Of a DNA stretch of 64,000 nt, positions 46,213 to 56,855 are shown in pieces. A model generated the notes under the pieces. It was not told the origin of the DNA. It saw only the letters and a list, made by a program, of their open reading frames with translations, and made no database searches. The stretch comes from Enterobacter ludwigii (GTDB lineage Bacteria > Pseudomonadota > Gammaproteobacteria > Enterobacterales > Enterobacteriaceae): NCBI RefSeq assembly GCF_001750725.1, contig NZ_CP017279.1, positions 2,728,001 through 2,792,000 on the forward strand, written 5' to 3'. Position 1 is the first letter of the stretch. Every line of letters starts with the position of its first letter. The position numbers and the translations under genes were made by a program.

Positions 46213-46989
46213 TCAGATAATGCGGGTGGTTTTGAGATCGCGCAGGAATCCGCCCCAGCGACGCTCGTAAAACGGCGTGATGTGCTCGGTAATAAAGTGG
46301 CTGATGCCCTTCTCATCCTTCTTCACCTGACAGATATCGATCGGCTCATCACCCGGCAGCGTATCGGTGGCAACACTGCCCGCAGCCTGAATAATCTCCT
46401 CGATATCGCCGTCTGCTTCAATGCCAATCAGCAGTACCGGCTGTTCATCCGTGCTCTCTTTAATAGAGCAGAGGAACGCGCGCCTCACGGGTTTGAGGGT
46501 TTTGAACAGCGTGGTCAGCGAATCAATCATCTGCGCAGGGGGTTCGGCTACTTCAGACAACAGCAGCGTTTCGCCCCCTTCCAGCACTTCCTGCGTACTG
46601 AGCGGGTTGCCCTCCTCGCCAATCAGATGGTTGATTTCACGCGGGGTGAACTCTTTCCCGGTTGGCAGTTTGGCGTTGAGGAACAAGGTCTGGCCCAGCG
46701 TCATTTCGAACAGAGTGCGCACCGGCATCACCACGAACGCCTGCTCGTCTTCAACGGCCTGCTGCAGCGCTTCCAGCGAGGTGAAGAACGGGATCACCGA
46801 CGTGCCGTCGTCTTTCTCCCAGTGGAGCAGGTCCAGCGCGCTGTCTTCAACAACCTGTTCGCCTTCCGCTGCGGTACCCGGAACCCAGACGGTGGACTCC
46901 AGCAACGTGCGGAAAAATGCCGGACGGTGGGCAGGTTCGGTCGCCGCCTGTTCCAGCAGAGTTTCTAATTCGTTTTTCGTTTCAGACAT
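46213..46989 (-). CDS. sseB: SseB (enhanced serine sensitivity protein)
   Basis: 258 residues, matching E. coli SseB throughout: an N-terminal SseB domain (VMPVRTLFEMTLGQTLFLNAKLPTGKEFTPREI) and a C-terminal partner domain ending GGFLRDLKTTRII. Its overexpression raises serine sensitivity in E. coli; the biochemical function is unknown. Convergent with the RpiR gene, downstream of pepB. Confidence 0.93.
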   Translation of the reverse strand: MSETKNELETLLEQAATEPAHRPAFFRTLLESTVWVPGTAAEGEQVVEDSALDLLHWEKDDGTSVIPFFTSLEALQQAVEDEQAFVVMPVRTLFEMTLGQTLFLNAKLPTGKEFTPREINHLIGEEGNPLSTQEVLEGGETLLLSEVAEPPAQMIDSLTTLFKTLKPVRRAFLCSIKESTDEQPVLLIGIEADGDIEEIIQAAGSVATDTLPGDEPIDICQVKKDEKGISHFITEHITPFYERRWGGFLRDLKTTRII

Positions 46990-47015
46990 AGTTTGGCTAC
47001 TTCAACATAATGTCG

Positions 47016-47080
47016 GCTGGCGCAAGGCTAACAGGCCTACAAAACCGTAGGCCCGGACAAACACAGCGCCACCGGACAAA
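47016..47080. repeat. REP-like palindromic element
   Basis: GGCCTAC-AAAACC-GTAGGCC followed by CGGACAAACACAGCGCCACCGG resembles enterobacterial REP sequences. It lies between pepB and sseB, the usual extragenic place. Confidence 0.6.
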
Positions 47081-47085
47081 GACAA

Positions 47086-48372
47086 TTACTCGGCAGTCAA
47101 CAGGTTTGCGATAGTACGCACGCCCAGTCCCGTTGCCCCTGCAGACCACTGCTCAACGGCCGCTTTACGGTAGGTTGCGGAGCAGTCGATGTGCAGCCAG
47201 CCTTCGTGATAGTTCTCAACGAAGTGAGACAGGAAGCCGGCCGCCGTGCTCGCACCCGCCGGATAGGCTGCGCTCGCGGTGTTGTTCAGTTCGGCGAAGT
47301 TAGACGGCAGCTGGCTGCGGTGGAATTCGGCCAGCGGCAGACGCCAGAACGGTTCGTTCTCCGCGGCCGCGCTTGCCAGCAGGCGAGCTGCCAGTTTGTC
47401 GTCAAAGCTGAACAGCGCATGGTAGTCGTTGCCCAGCGCGGTTTTCGCCGCACCGGTCAGGGTCGCCATGTCGATAATCAGCTCTGGCTTCTGCGCAGAC
47501 GCGTCGATGAGACCATCGGCCAGCACCAGACGACCTTCTGCATCGGTGTTCATCACTTCCACGTTTTTACCGTTACGGTAGCGAATAATGTCGCCGAGCT
47601 TAAAGGCATTACCGCTCACCATGTTGTCCGCACAGCACAGGTAAAGCTTCACGCGCTTGTTCAGACCGCGCGTAATGGCAAACGCCAGCGCGCCGGTGAT
47701 GGTTGCCGCACCGCCCATATCGGACTTCATGGAGTCCATGAACGCGCTCTGCTTCAGGCTGTAACCGCCGGTATCGAACGTGATGCCTTTCCCGACCAGG
47801 CAGGCAAATACCGGTGCTGCTTTATCACCGGTTGGGTTGTAATCCAGCGCCAGCAATACCGGAGGACGCTCGGAACCGCGACCCACGGTGTGGATCCCCA
47901 TATAGTTCTGCTCGCGCAGGTCTTCACCTTTGGTGATGCGGTAAGACATTTTGTCGCCCGCCACGCCGCACAGCAGGTCAACGGCGCGCTGCGCAAGTTG
48001 TTCAGGACCCAGCTCTTCTGCCGGGGCGTTAATGGTATCGCGCACCCAGTCGATAATGGTCAGACGGCTTTCCAGCTCTTTCTGACCCGCTTCGTCGAGC
48101 GTCGCCCACTCGATTTTACGGCTGCCTTTCGGTCCTTTGTAACCCGCCCAGAATGCCCAGCTGCGGTCGATATCCCAGCCTTCGCCGTCCAGGGTGACAT
48201 GTTTAATGCCCAGACCATCAATTTTGCGCGCCGCGCGCTGGATCAGACCCAAATCATCGTTGCCAGTCAGGTGCAGGGTAATACCGTCGTTGTTGATACT
48301 GTAGGTGGCTTTCTCGCCCCAGCGCGCGTCAGCAGGCTGATTCGAGATCGTAATCTTCATCGCTTCGGTCAT
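47086..48372 (-). CDS. pepB: Peptidase B (leucyl aminopeptidase family M17)
   Basis: 428 residues from ATG 48372 ([10 protein letters not shown]). The M17 signature [10 protein letters not shown] is present, and the metal and catalytic residues are in [15 protein letters not shown] and [12 protein letters not shown] hexameric Mn/Zn aminopeptidase that breaks down peptides in the cytoplasm. Downstream of iscX; a hairpin lies between them. Confidence 0.96.
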   Translation of the reverse strand: MTEAMKITISNQPADARWGEKATYSINNDGITLHLTGNDDLGLIQRAARKIDGLGIKHVTLDGEGWDIDRSWAFWAGYKGPKGSRKIEWATLDEAGQKELESRLTIIDWVRDTINAPAEELGPEQLAQRAVDLLCGVAGDKMSYRITKGEDLREQNYMGIHTVGRGSERPPVLLALDYNPTGDKAAPVFACLVGKGITFDTGGYSLKQSAFMDSMKSDMGGAATITGALAFAITRGLNKRVKLYLCCADNMVSGNAFKLGDIIRYRNGKNVEVMNTDAEGRLVLADGLIDASAQKPELIIDMATLTGAAKTALGNDYHALFSFDDKLAARLLASAAAENEPFWRLPLAEFHRSQLPSNFAELNNTASAAYPAGASTAAGFLSHFVENYHEGWLHIDCSATYRKAAVEQWSAGATGLGVRTIANLLTAE

Positions 48373-48393
48373 TTTATTTATCCTTATTAGCAA

Positions 48394-48417
48394 ACGGGCC
48401 GCCTGAAGGCAGCCCGT
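48394..48417 (-). terminator. Hairpin between iscX and pepB
   Basis: ACGGGC-c-GCCT-GA-AGGC-a-GCCCGT. Strong stem without a long U-run; probably attenuates or processes the isc transcript before pepB. Confidence 0.45.
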
Positions 48418-48425
48418 AAGGTGAT

Positions 48426-48626
48426 TTATTCTGCTTCATCTAACCAGACTAACAGAATCGCCTCCAGAATTTTTTCATTGGATGCGTTTGGATCGTCGTC
48501 AAAATCGTCTAAATCGCAGATCCACTGATGCATATCGGTGAAGCGTACGGTTTTAGGATCGAGATCCGGGTTAGCGTCGTAGAGCGCTTCGCCGATTTCA
48601 CGGCTGTCAGTCCACTTCAGTCCCAT
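48426..48626 (-). CDS. iscX: IscX, Fe-S assembly accessory protein
   Basis: 66 residues from ATG 48626, one base after the fdx stop. Acidic protein ([29 protein letters not shown]) identical in plan to E. coli IscX (YfhJ). It binds IscS and iron and tunes cluster assembly. Last gene of the isc operon proper. Confidence 0.95.
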   Translation of the reverse strand: MGLKWTDSREIGEALYDANPDLDPKTVRFTDMHQWICDLDDFDDDPNASNEKILEAILLVWLDEAE

Positions 48627-48627
48627 A

Positions 48628-48963
48628 TCAGTGCTCGCGTGCATGGTTGATGGTGTAGCGTGGGAATTCCACGACCAGATCTTCATCGGTCACCAGAGCC
48701 TGGCAGCTCAAACGGCTGTCTGGCTCCAGACCCCATGCTTTATCCAGCATGTCGTCTTCATCTTCGGTGCTCTCGGCCAGAGAGTCAAAACCTTCACGCA
48801 CGATGCAGTGGCAGGTTGTGCAGGCACAGGATTTTTCACAGGCGTGTTCCACTTCGATACCGTTACGCAGGGCAACATCGAGAATGGTCTCACCGGTCTT
48901 CGCTTCCAGAACAGCACCATCCGGACAGAGGTCCGCATGAGGCAAAATAACAATCTTTGGCAT
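48628..48963 (-). CDS. fdx: ISC-type 2Fe-2S ferredoxin
   Basis: 111 residues. The cluster ligands are in [14 protein letters not shown] and a distant LSCQAL. It supplies electrons to IscS/IscU during cluster assembly. One base separates its start from the hscA stop, as in the E. coli operon. Confidence 0.97.
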   Translation of the reverse strand: MPKIVILPHADLCPDGAVLEAKTGETILDVALRNGIEVEHACEKSCACTTCHCIVREGFDSLAESTEDEDDMLDKAWGLEPDSRLSCQALVTDEDLVVEFPRYTINHAREH

Positions 48964-48964
48964 A

Positions 48965-50815
48965 TTAAACCTCGTCCACGGACTGGCCTTTCAGCGCGAC
49001 GCGGACAGATTTGTCCATGCGGCGAGCAGCAAAGTCCTGGGTTTGTTTATCAACGTTTTTAATGGCTTCTTCTATTGCATCAGCATCATTGCCTTCGGCC
49101 ACTGCGCTTAAGCGCGCGGCAGCCTCGTCAATCACCTGACGCTCAGCGGCGCTTAACAGCGCGGCGTCGGCAGCGAGCGCACCGTTCAGACTTTCCAGCA
49201 CGCGTGCGGCTTCAACTTTCTGTTCTGCCAGCATACGCGCCTTCACATCCTGTTCGGCGTAGCTCATTGAATCCTGAATCATGGAGGCGATCTCACCATC
49301 GGTCAGGCCGTAGGACGGCTTCACCTGGATAGACGACTCAACGCCGGTGGATTTCTCCATCGCCGTGACGCTCAGCAGGCCGTCCGCATCCACCTGGAAG
49401 GTAACGCGAATATGCGCACCGCCCGCAGGGAGCGCAGGAATACCGCGCAGCGCAAAGCGCGCCAGTGAACGACAGTCCTGCACCAGCTCGCGCTCGCCCT
49501 GCATCACATGGATGGACATCGCGGTCTGGCCGTCTTTGAAGGTGGTGAATTCCTGCGCGCGCGCCACCGGAATGGTGGTGTTACGCGGAATGACTTTCTC
49601 CACCAGTCCCCCCATGGTTTCTAAACCCAGGGAGAGCGGAATAACATCCAGCAGCAACATCTCGCTGTCCGGCTTGTTGCCGACCAGAATATCCGCCTGG
49701 ATAGCCGCGCCCACGGCAACCACTTTATCCGGGTCGATGGACGTCAGCGGCGTGCGGCCAAAGAATTCACCCACCCGTTCACGCACCAGCGGTACGCGCG
49801 TGGAGCCGCCAACCATGACCACTTCCAGCACCTCGTCAGCCTCAACGCCCGCATCTTTCAGTGCGCGACGGCAGGCCAGCAGAGTGCGTTTCACCAAAGG
49901 CGCGATCAGGTCGTTAAACTGTTCCCGGGTGATTTCCCCCTGCCAGCCCGCCACGTTGACGGTGACAGACTGCGCATCGCTCAGCGCGATTTTCGCGTCG
50001 ATGGCCACGTCCAGCAGTTCACGCTGCACGCGTGCATCGCTGCGATCGGGAATACCCGCCTGTTCACGAATGAAATCGGCCAGCAGATGGTCGAAGTCAT
50101 CGCCACCCAGCGCAGAATCACCGCCGGTAGCCAGCACTTCAAACACCCCACGGCTTAAGCGCAGGATAGAAATATCAAAGGTCCCGCCACCCAGATCGTA
50201 AACCGCAATCACCCCTTCCTGACCGGAGTCCAGGCCGTAGGCAATGGCGGCCGCCGTCGGTTCGTTCAACAGTCGCAGAACGTGCAGTCCCGCCAGACGC
50301 GCCGCGTCTTTGGTGCCCTGACGCTGTGCATCATCAAAGTAGGCCGGAACGGTAATGACCACGCCATCGAGATCGCCGCCGAGCGTTGCCGTAGCACGCG
50401 CCGCCAGCGCTTTGAGGATATCAGCAGAAACGCGGATAGGGTTCAGCAGCCCCGCTGTCGTGGCAATCATTGGCAGGCCGTTTTCACTGGCCTGCAGCTG
50501 ATACGGCAGATGCGGATAACGGGTCTGAATATCGGCGAGGGAGCGGCCCATCATGCGTTTTACGGAACTGATGGTGTTTGCCGGATCGCGCGCGGCGTTC
50601 GCGCGTGCGTCGTAGCCAACCGCGTGGCCCTGCTGTTGGTAGTGGACCACGGAAGGCAGCAGATGACGGCCCTGCTCGTCAGCCAGCGTTTCCGCCTGGC
50701 CGCTTCGCACGGTCGCCACGAGAGAATTGGTGGTGCCCAGATCAATACCTACCGCCAGACGACGCTGGTGCGGTGCGGCACTTAAGCCAGGCTCACTAAT
50801 TTGTAATAAGGCCAT
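48965..50815 (-). CDS. hscA: HscA, Hsp70-type chaperone for Fe-S transfer
   Basis: 616 residues. The ATPase domain has [25 protein letters not shown] and [14 protein letters not shown]. The substrate domain follows from about residue 390. HscA recognises the LPPVK loop of IscU, present in the IscU encoded here, and with HscB drives cluster release. Fifteen bases after hscB. Confidence 0.97.
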   Translation of the reverse strand: MALLQISEPGLSAAPHQRRLAVGIDLGTTNSLVATVRSGQAETLADEQGRHLLPSVVHYQQQGHAVGYDARANAARDPANTISSVKRMMGRSLADIQTRYPHLPYQLQASENGLPMIATTAGLLNPIRVSADILKALAARATATLGGDLDGVVITVPAYFDDAQRQGTKDAARLAGLHVLRLLNEPTAAAIAYGLDSGQEGVIAVYDLGGGTFDISILRLSRGVFEVLATGGDSALGGDDFDHLLADFIREQAGIPDRSDARVQRELLDVAIDAKIALSDAQSVTVNVAGWQGEITREQFNDLIAPLVKRTLLACRRALKDAGVEADEVLEVVMVGGSTRVPLVRERVGEFFGRTPLTSIDPDKVVAVGAAIQADILVGNKPDSEMLLLDVIPLSLGLETMGGLVEKVIPRNTTIPVARAQEFTTFKDGQTAMSIHVMQGERELVQDCRSLARFALRGIPALPAGGAHIRVTFQVDADGLLSVTAMEKSTGVESSIQVKPSYGLTDGEIASMIQDSMSYAEQDVKARMLAEQKVEAARVLESLNGALAADAALLSAAERQVIDEAAARLSAVAEGNDADAIEEAIKNVDKQTQDFAARRMDKSVRVALKGQSVDEV

Positions 50816-50829
50816 AATTGCTTCCGAAA

Positions 50830-51345
50830 TTAAAAATCGAGCAGCTTTTCTTCGAGTTGTTCAGCACTGCTTCGCAGTTTATCGAGAAAACGGAGTTTGC
50901 GCACAGTGTCTGCCGCCACATCCCAGGTCTCGTTGTTCAGTTGCTCCACCATCAGTTGATGGCGGGTATCGAACATGCCTTTTACGCGCTTGATGAAGCT
51001 TTCCAGACGCGCTTCATCTTTGGCCTGTTCAATCTCATCCAGCTCTTCACGCAGTTCCAGCTGTTCCATCAAAAACGCCGTATCACGCACGGTGTGCTGT
51101 TCACTCGCCAGATCAAAGCCATGAAGCGAGAGCAGATACTCAGCGCGAGACAGTGGATGGCGCAGCGTCTGCCAGGCCTGATTGATGGTCGCAGATTGCG
51201 ATACCGCAGCCAATTGCTCTGACTGAGTACCACTGGCGAATTTATCCGGATGATACTGACGCTGCAGATCCTGGAAGCGGATCGTCAGCGCCTGCAGATC
51301 AATCGGGTATTGAGCGGGTAGTCCGAAGAGAGTGAAGTAATCCAT
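50830..51345 (-). CDS. hscB: HscB, J-domain co-chaperone
   Basis: 171 residues. The J domain has HPD in [13 protein letters not shown] near residue 32, and a C-terminal three-helix domain binds IscU. It delivers IscU to HscA and stimulates its ATPase. A strong hairpin lies between iscA and hscB. Confidence 0.97.
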   Translation of the reverse strand: MDYFTLFGLPAQYPIDLQALTIRFQDLQRQYHPDKFASGTQSEQLAAVSQSATINQAWQTLRHPLSRAEYLLSLHGFDLASEQHTVRDTAFLMEQLELREELDEIEQAKDEARLESFIKRVKGMFDTRHQLMVEQLNNETWDVAADTVRKLRFLDKLRSSAEQLEEKLLDF

Positions 51346-51370
51346 AACAATCTCAGGGGTAGCCTGTTAG

Positions 51371-51407
51371 AACAAACCCCACGCACAGGAGTCCTGCGGT
51401 GGGGTTT
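51371..51407 (-). terminator. Attenuator-like hairpin between iscA and hscB
   Basis: AAACCCCAC and GTGGGGTTT enclose a second paired segment. Reading leftwards it ends in TTTGTT. It could lower expression of hscBA-fdx-iscX relative to iscRSUA. Confidence 0.55.
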
Positions 51408-51421
51408 CGGATGACGCGCGG

Positions 51422-51745
51422 TTAAACGTGGAAGCTTTCGCCGCAACCACACTCGTCTTTGACGTTCGGGTTCGTGAATTTGAACCCTTCGTTCAGGCCT
51501 TCTTTTACAAAGTCCAGCTGAGTGCCATTGAGGAATTGCAGGCTTTTGCCATCGACCACCACCTTCACGCCCTTGTCTTCAAACACGGTGTCATCAGACG
51601 CCGGTTCGTCAACAAACTCCAGTACGTAAGCCATACCAGAACAGCCGGAGGTACGTACGCCCAGTCGCAGGCCAAAGCCTTTACCACGGTTCGCCAGAAA
51701 AGAGCTTACTCGCGCGGCAGCGCTGTCGCTAAGGGTAATCGACAT
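51422..51745 (-). CDS. iscA: IscA, A-type Fe-S carrier
   Basis: 107 residues from ATG 51745, the E. coli length; a longer frame adds two codons. Three ligand Cys residues are in [10 protein letters not shown] and DECGCGESF. It carries iron or 4Fe-4S clusters to target proteins. Fourth in the isc operon. Confidence 0.97.
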   Translation of the reverse strand: MSITLSDSAAARVSSFLANRGKGFGLRLGVRTSGCSGMAYVLEFVDEPASDDTVFEDKGVKVVVDGKSLQFLNGTQLDFVKEGLNEGFKFTNPNVKDECGCGESFHV

Positions 51746-51758
51746 ACTCAAACCTCAA

Positions 51759-52145
51759 TTATTTTGCTTCACGTTTGCTTTTGTAATCCGCAATGGCGGC
51801 TTTGATCGCGTCTTCTGCCAGGATAGAACAGTGAATTTTCACGGGTGGCAGTTCGAGTTCTTCAGCAATATCCGTGTTCTTGATTGCCTGTGCTTCGTCC
51901 AGAGACTTGCCCTTCACCCATTCGGTGACCAGGGAGCTGGAGGCGATAGCAGAACCGCAGCCGTAGGTCTTGAAGCGCGCATCTTCAATGATACCTTCAT
52001 TGTTGACTTTAATCTGCAGCTTCATCACGTCGCCACACGCTGGCGCACCGACCATACCGCTACCTACGCTTTCGTCGCTGTTGTCAAAAGAGCCAACGTT
52101 GCGCGGGTTCTCATAATGATCAATAACTTTTTCGCTGTATGCCAT
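51759..52145 (-). CDS. iscU: IscU, Fe-S scaffold
   Basis: 128 residues. Cluster ligands Cys are in GAPACGDVMK, KTYGCGSAIA and KIHCSILAED. The HscA-recognition loop LPPVK precedes the last Cys. Clusters are built here from IscS sulfur and handed on by HscA/HscB. Confidence 0.98.
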   Translation of the reverse strand: MAYSEKVIDHYENPRNVGSFDNSDESVGSGMVGAPACGDVMKLQIKVNNEGIIEDARFKTYGCGSAIASSSLVTEWVKGKSLDEAQAIKNTDIAEELELPPVKIHCSILAEDAIKAAIADYKSKREAK

Positions 52146-52168
52146 GTTGAATTCTCCTTATGTACCGA

Positions 52169-53383
52169 TTAGTGATGTGACCATTCAATGCTGTTCAGAT
52201 CCACGCCCTGCTTGAACATTTCCCACAGTGGAGAAAGGTCACGCAGACGACCGATGGAGTTGCGAACCAGCTTGATGGTGTAGTCAATCTCTTCTTCGGT
52301 AGTGAAACGACCTAAAGAGAAACGGATAGAGCTGTGTGCCAGCTCGTCAGTCATGCCCAGTGCGCGCAGCACATAGGATGGCTCCAGGCTTGCAGACGTA
52401 CAGGCAGAACCGGAAGAAACCGCCAGGTCTTTCAGCGCCATAATCAGCGATTCACCTTCAACATAGTTGAAGCTGACGTTGAGAATGTTTGGTGCGCCCT
52501 GTTCGAGATCGCCGTTCAGATACACTTCTTCCATATCTTTCACGCCATCCCACAGACGGTTACGCAGCGTGCGCAGGCGCGCCATCTCGGTTTCCATCTC
52601 TTCTTTCGCAATACGGTAAGCTTCGCCCATACCCACGATCTGGTGAACAGGCAGCGTACCGGAACGCATACCGCGCTCGTGACCGCCACCGTGCATCTGT
52701 GCTTCGATGCGGATACGCGGTTTACGACGAACGTACAGTGCACCAATACCTTTCGGGCCATAGATTTTGTGGCCGGAGAAGGACATCAGGTCCACTTTCA
52801 GCTGGCTCAGATCGATAGGCAGTTTGCCCACGCTCTGGGTGGCGTCTACGTGGTAGATGATGCCGCGCGCACGGCACATTTCGCCGATGGTCGCGATATC
52901 TTGCACAACGCCGATTTCGTTGTTTACGTGCATGATGGAGACCAGGATGGTGTCATCACGCATGGCCGCTTCGAGCTCTTTCAGGTCGATGATACCGTTG
53001 CTCTGTGGTGCCAGGTAAGTCACGTCGAAACCTTCACGCTCGAGCTGACGGCAGGTGTCCAGCACGGCTTTGTGTTCGGTTTTGCTGGTGATGATGTGCT
53101 TGCCTTTTTTCTGATAAAAGTTGGCCGCACCTTTGATCGCCAGGTTATCGGATTCGGTCGCACCGGAGGTGAATACAATCTCACGCGGGTCGGCACCCAC
53201 CAGGTCAGCAATCTGATTACGGGCGATATCTACCGCCTCTTCAGCATGCCAGCCAAAACGGTGTGAACGGGAAGCTGGGTTACCAAAGTTTCCGTCCAGG
53301 GTCAGACACTGCATCATTTTCTCGGCAACACGCGGGTCCACCGGCGTGGTTGCGGAGTAGTCGAGATAAATCGGTAATTTCAT
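52169..53383 (-). CDS. iscS: IscS, cysteine desulfurase
   Basis: 404 residues from ATG 53383 ([14 protein letters not shown]). The PLP lysine is in [13 protein letters not shown], and the mobile-loop active Cys in [17 protein letters not shown]. It converts cysteine to alanine and delivers sulfur to IscU, tRNA thiolation and cofactors. A structured intergenic RNA separates it from iscR. Confidence 0.98.
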   Translation of the reverse strand: MKLPIYLDYSATTPVDPRVAEKMMQCLTLDGNFGNPASRSHRFGWHAEEAVDIARNQIADLVGADPREIVFTSGATESDNLAIKGAANFYQKKGKHIITSKTEHKAVLDTCRQLEREGFDVTYLAPQSNGIIDLKELEAAMRDDTILVSIMHVNNEIGVVQDIATIGEMCRARGIIYHVDATQSVGKLPIDLSQLKVDLMSFSGHKIYGPKGIGALYVRRKPRIRIEAQMHGGGHERGMRSGTLPVHQIVGMGEAYRIAKEEMETEMARLRTLRNRLWDGVKDMEEVYLNGDLEQGAPNILNVSFNYVEGESLIMALKDLAVSSGSACTSASLEPSYVLRALGMTDELAHSSIRFSLGRFTTEEEIDYTIKLVRNSIGRLRDLSPLWEMFKQGVDLNSIEWSHH

Positions 53384-53418
53384 TGCTCTATAAACTCCGT
53401 ACATCGCTTCAATGCAAG

Positions 53419-53483
53419 GAATCAGGCAACCGGCTGGATGTACGACCGAGTACACGGAGCGAGCGAACGCTCCGGCCTGATTC
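53419..53483 (-). promoter_or_regulatory. Structured RNA between iscR and iscS
   Basis: GAATCAGGC (53419-53427) pairs with GCCTGATTC (53475-53483), closing a multi-stem structure that includes GGAGCG-loop-CGCTCC. In E. coli a structure at this place protects iscR mRNA when sRNA RyhB triggers decay of iscSUA; the same is inferred here. Confidence 0.6.
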
Positions 53484-53502
53484 TGAAATACTTATCTTTT
53501 TA

Positions 53503-53994
53503 TTACGCGCGTAATTTGACGTCGATCGCGTCCTGCCCGCGGGTGCTGCGTTGGGAGTCCTGGCTGTGCTGACGGCCAGAGACATCCAGAACTTCCTGGT
53601 TATTTACCAGTTCACCTAAGGTGATGTTGTTCAGGAAGCCGGTCAGACGATCGCTCAGGTCGCGCCACAGCGCGTGGGTCAGGCACTTATCGCCGCCCTG
53701 GCAGCCGCCTTTACCCTGGCAACGGGTCGCATCAACGGATTCGTCAACGGCACTGATCACTTCGCCAACTGCAATACTGCCCGCGTCTTTACCCAGCAGA
53801 TAACCGCCGCCTGGGCCACGAACGCTGGAAACCAGTCCATTTTTACGCAGTCTGGAGAACAGCTGCTCCAGATAGGAGAGGGAGATCCCTTGTCGTTCAG
53901 AAATATCAGCCAACGGAACCGGGCCCGCTTCGGAGTTGAGCGCAACGTCCAGCATCGCGGTCACGGCATAACGCCCTTTAGATGTCAGTCTCAT
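53503..53994 (-). CDS. iscR: IscR, Fe-S-responsive transcription regulator
   Basis: 163 residues, Rrf2 family. N-terminal winged helix ([38 protein letters not shown]). Cluster ligands are in [20 protein letters not shown]: three Cys and a nearby His. The 2Fe-2S form represses its own operon through type 1 sites; two such sites lie upstream. First gene of the isc operon. Confidence 0.98.
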   Translation of the reverse strand: MRLTSKGRYAVTAMLDVALNSEAGPVPLADISERQGISLSYLEQLFSRLRKNGLVSSVRGPGGGYLLGKDAGSIAVGEVISAVDESVDATRCQGKGGCQGGDKCLTHALWRDLSDRLTGFLNNITLGELVNNQEVLDVSGRQHSQDSQRSTRGQDAIDVKLRA

Positions 53995-54076
53995 GTCTTA
54001 CTTAACCTCAAACTCGCCCCTGCCCGGGGTTTTTTATAGTAAAATGGGGGTATTGCATAGCAGGGCCAAGTCTGAC

Positions 54077-54126
54077 ATTCCTGACTAAAATGGTCAACTA
54101 TTTACTTGACTGTTTTAGTCAGGTAT
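54077..54126 (-). promoter_or_regulatory. Two abutting IscR type 1 sites upstream of iscR
   Basis: Two 25-bp sites, 54077-54101 and 54102-54126, fit the type 1 consensus with half-sites GACT/AGTC. By eye the distal one misses one base and the proximal one two. TTGACC in the proximal site serves as a -35-like element. Holo-IscR binding here gives autorepression of isc. Confidence 0.8.
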
Positions 54127-54159
54127 TTAACCTTCCGTGCCGTATCACCAGGATGGGCA

Positions 54160-54888
54160 CTACTCTTTATTCTTTTGCTCAATCGACGCCAGGATCCCGC
54201 GCAGAATGTTCAATTCCTGGCTTTCCGGACGCGCACGGGTAAACAGGCGGCGCAGCTTGTTCATTACCTGCCCCGGGTGACCTTCACGGATGAAACCGGT
54301 AGAGAGCAGGGTCTGCTCCAGGTGACCATAGAAGCGCTCCAGATCGTCCACCAGCGGGTAGACGGCCTCTTCCTGCGGCTCTGCCGTTGCTTTTTCCTGC
54401 GTCGCCAGCCACGCCATACGCACTTCATAGGCAATCACCTGAACGGCCATTGCCAGGTTCAGGGAGCTGTATTCCGGGTTAGCGGCAATGGCCACGTGGT
54501 AATGGCACTTCTGCAGTTCATCGTTGGTCAGGCCCACGCGTTCACGGCCAAACACCAGCGCTACAGGGGCCTGTTCGGCTTCAGAGACGCTTTTCAGACC
54601 GCATTCACGCGGATCCAACATCGGCCACGGCAGTGTACGGGAGCGGGCGCTGGTCCCGACCACCAGACTGCACCCTGCCAGGGCTTCGTCCAGAGTATCC
54701 ACGATCTGCGCGTTACCAATGACATCGCTGGCGCCCGCAGCCAGAGCGATAGCCTGTGAGTCGGGTTTCACCAGTGGGTTAACCAGCCACAGGTTCGTTA
54801 AGCCCATGGTTTTCATAGCGCGGGCTACGGAGCCCATATTGCCAGTGTGCGATGTTTCAACCAGCACGATTCGAATGTTTTGCAGCAT
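54160..54888 (-). CDS. trmJ: tRNA (cytidine/uridine-2'-O-)-methyltransferase TrmJ
   Basis: 242 residues from ATG 54888 ([12 protein letters not shown]); a longer frame runs into suhB. SPOUT-class knot: [14 protein letters not shown], the SAM pocket [15 protein letters not shown], and [19 protein letters not shown]. It methylates position 32 of several tRNAs. Divergent from suhB. Confidence 0.96.
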   Translation of the reverse strand: MLQNIRIVLVETSHTGNMGSVARAMKTMGLTNLWLVNPLVKPDSQAIALAAGASDVIGNAQIVDTLDEALAGCSLVVGTSARSRTLPWPMLDPRECGLKSVSEAEQAPVALVFGRERVGLTNDELQKCHYHVAIAANPEYSSLNLAMAVQVIAYEVRMAWLATQEKATAEPQEEAVYPLVDDLERFYGHLEQTLLSTGFIREGHPGQVMNKLRRLFTRARPESQELNILRGILASIEQKNKE

Positions 54889-55018
54889 AGTTTTAATGTC
54901 TGGATTCTGTGTCTGAAGAATATTCGGCCATATTATCATAAACGAGAGACATATTCCGATCTCGCTGCTATACTCTGCGCCGATTTTCCCGTTCTTTAAC
55001 ATCCAGTGAGAGAGACCG

Positions 55019-55822
55019 ATGCATCCGATGCTGACCATCGCCGTGCGCGCAGCGCGCAAGGCGGGTAATGTAATTGCCAAACACTACGAAACGCCAGATT
55101 CTGTTGAAACCAGCCAGAAAGGCAGCAATGATTTCGTAACCAACGTCGATAAAGCCGCTGAAGCGATTATTATCGATACCATCCGCAAATCTTACCCGCA
55201 GCACACCATCATCACCGAAGAAAGCGGTGAACTTGAAGGTACCGATCAGGATGTTCAATGGGTTATCGATCCACTGGATGGCACCACCAACTTCGTCAAA
55301 CGTCTGCCACACTTCTCCGTGTCTATCGCAGTACGCATTAAAGGCCGTACAGAAGTCGCCGTGGTTTACGATCCAATGCGTAACGAACTGTTCACCGCAA
55401 CCCGCGGTCAGGGCGCGCAGCTGAACGGCTACCGTCTGCGCTGCAGCAATGCACGCGACCTCGACGGTACCATTCTGGCAACCGGCTTCCCGTTCAAGGC
55501 GAAGCAGCACGCAACCACTTACATGAATATCCTGGGCAAACTGTTCACCGAATGCGCGGACTTCCGTCGCACCGGTTCTGCCGCGCTGGACCTGGCCTAT
55601 GTGGCTACCGGTCGCGTTGACGGTTACTTTGAGCTGTCACTGAAGCCGTGGGATTTTGCAGCGGGTGAGCTGATCGCGCGTGAATCAGGCGCCATCGTTT
55701 GCGATTTCACCGGCGGCCACAACCATCTGACGACTGGCAACATCGTTGCAGGTAACCCACGTGTTGTTAAAGCCATGCTGGCAAACATGCGTGATGAGCT
55801 GAGCGACGCGCTGAAGCGTTAA
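55019..55822 (+). CDS. suhB: Inositol-1-monophosphatase SuhB
   Basis: 267 residues. Metal-binding motifs: EESGE, then [24 protein letters not shown] and the C-terminal [15 protein letters not shown]. Besides phosphatase activity, SuhB joins the Nus antitermination complex on rRNA transcripts. It is divergent from trmJ. A GC-rich hairpin (55833-55861) follows the stop. Confidence 0.96.
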   Translation: MHPMLTIAVRAARKAGNVIAKHYETPDSVETSQKGSNDFVTNVDKAAEAIIIDTIRKSYPQHTIITEESGELEGTDQDVQWVIDPLDGTTNFVKRLPHFSVSIAVRIKGRTEVAVVYDPMRNELFTATRGQGAQLNGYRLRCSNARDLDGTILATGFPFKAKQHATTYMNILGKLFTECADFRRTGSAALDLAYVATGRVDGYFELSLKPWDFAAGELIARESGAIVCDFTGGHNHLTTGNIVAGNPRVVKAMLANMRDELSDALKR

Positions 55823-55874
55823 TCCAGCCTGCGGTGCCCTCTCCCGCCGGGAAAGGGCACCATGCTGTACCTGA

Positions 55875-56855
55875 CTAAAACGGCCTTAATCCCCTTCCCA
55901 CCGGCAACGCGCTCATCCACATCGTTACCGCAGCCACCAGCAGAATCATCCCGCCCGCCAGCGCGAGCGTTGTCCATCCGACCTGCCGCCACAGCACCGG
56001 CGTTTTATTGCCGCTGAGTTTGACCGCCAGTTGACGGAAACTGTGCACCAGCAGTGCCAGTGACGAAATCGTGAGTGACGTCCCGGCCGCCATGGCCAAT
56101 GCCGAGAGCATTCCCCAGCCAAATACACCCATCACCTTACTGAACAACAGCACCATGATTGCCCCTGAACACGGACGCATACCCATTGAGAGCACAACCA
56201 TCAGCCGCGCTCGCCAGTCATCACCGTTCTGCAGCTGCGCCTGCGTCGGCAGATGCTGATGCCCACAGCCGCAGTTCGCAGTGTGTTCATGGTGCGGCGT
56301 AAAAGCTCTGAACTGGGATTTGTGCAGCAAAGCCCGCAGTTTTTTCAGTGCCCGCCAGCACAAGAGCAGACCCAGCACACCGACCAGCGCATAACTCCCC
56401 TTCTCCAGCCAGAAACTGCTGATATGCAGCTGACGAGCAGGAAGGCGTAATAACGACAGGACGACCACCACCAGCGCAATCGCCACGCCGCCCTGAAGCA
56501 GCGAAGATGCGAGGGTCAACCCAATGCTTGATTTGAGCCTGGACGGATGGGTCGCAAGCCAGGTCGCGATCACAATTTTGCCGTGTCCCGGCCCCAGCGC
56601 ATGCAGGACACCGTAGAGAAAGCTGAAGGCCAGAAGAGAACCGCCTGCTTTCGTCGGGTTCTCCGCCACCGCCTTCAGTAAGCCACTCATCTGCTGGTTG
56701 ACCTCGCGCTGCCAGACAATGCTTTTCATCATCACCTGCGGCCAGGCGTGCCATAGCCACAACGCGCCGCACACGGCCAGCAGCAAAAAGAGCGCCAGCG
56801 GCCAGAGATGAAGCCAGCGGCGTGATTTTCGTGCCGGAGATGCGATCACTGACAT
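55875..56855 (-). CDS. NicO-family nickel/cobalt transporter
   Basis: 326 residues with about six to seven membrane segments. The NicO signature HALGPGHGKIVIATWL is near residue 90, and a cytoplasmic His/Cys-rich loop HHEHTANCGCGHQHLP probably binds metal. Related to RcnA and other nickel/cobalt exporters or importers; direction is not decidable from sequence. The start overlaps the DUF1007 gene by 10 bases. Replaces yfhR relative to E. coli K-12. Confidence 0.85.
   Translation of the reverse strand: MSVIASPARKSRRWLHLWPLALFLLLAVCGALWLWHAWPQVMMKSIVWQREVNQQMSGLLKAVAENPTKAGGSLLAFSFLYGVLHALGPGHGKIVIATWLATHPSRLKSSIGLTLASSLLQGGVAIALVVVVLSLLRLPARQLHISSFWLEKGSYALVGVLGLLLCWRALKKLRALLHKSQFRAFTPHHEHTANCGCGHQHLPTQAQLQNGDDWRARLMVVLSMGMRPCSGAIMVLLFSKVMGVFGWGMLSALAMAAGTSLTISSLALLVHSFRQLAVKLSGNKTPVLWRQVGWTTLALAGGMILLVAAVTMWMSALPVGRGLRPF

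Noticed and set aside
55833..55861. Hairpin after suhB as a terminator
   Set aside because: GGTGCCCT...AGGGCACC forms a stem but no T-run follows; termination is not supported.
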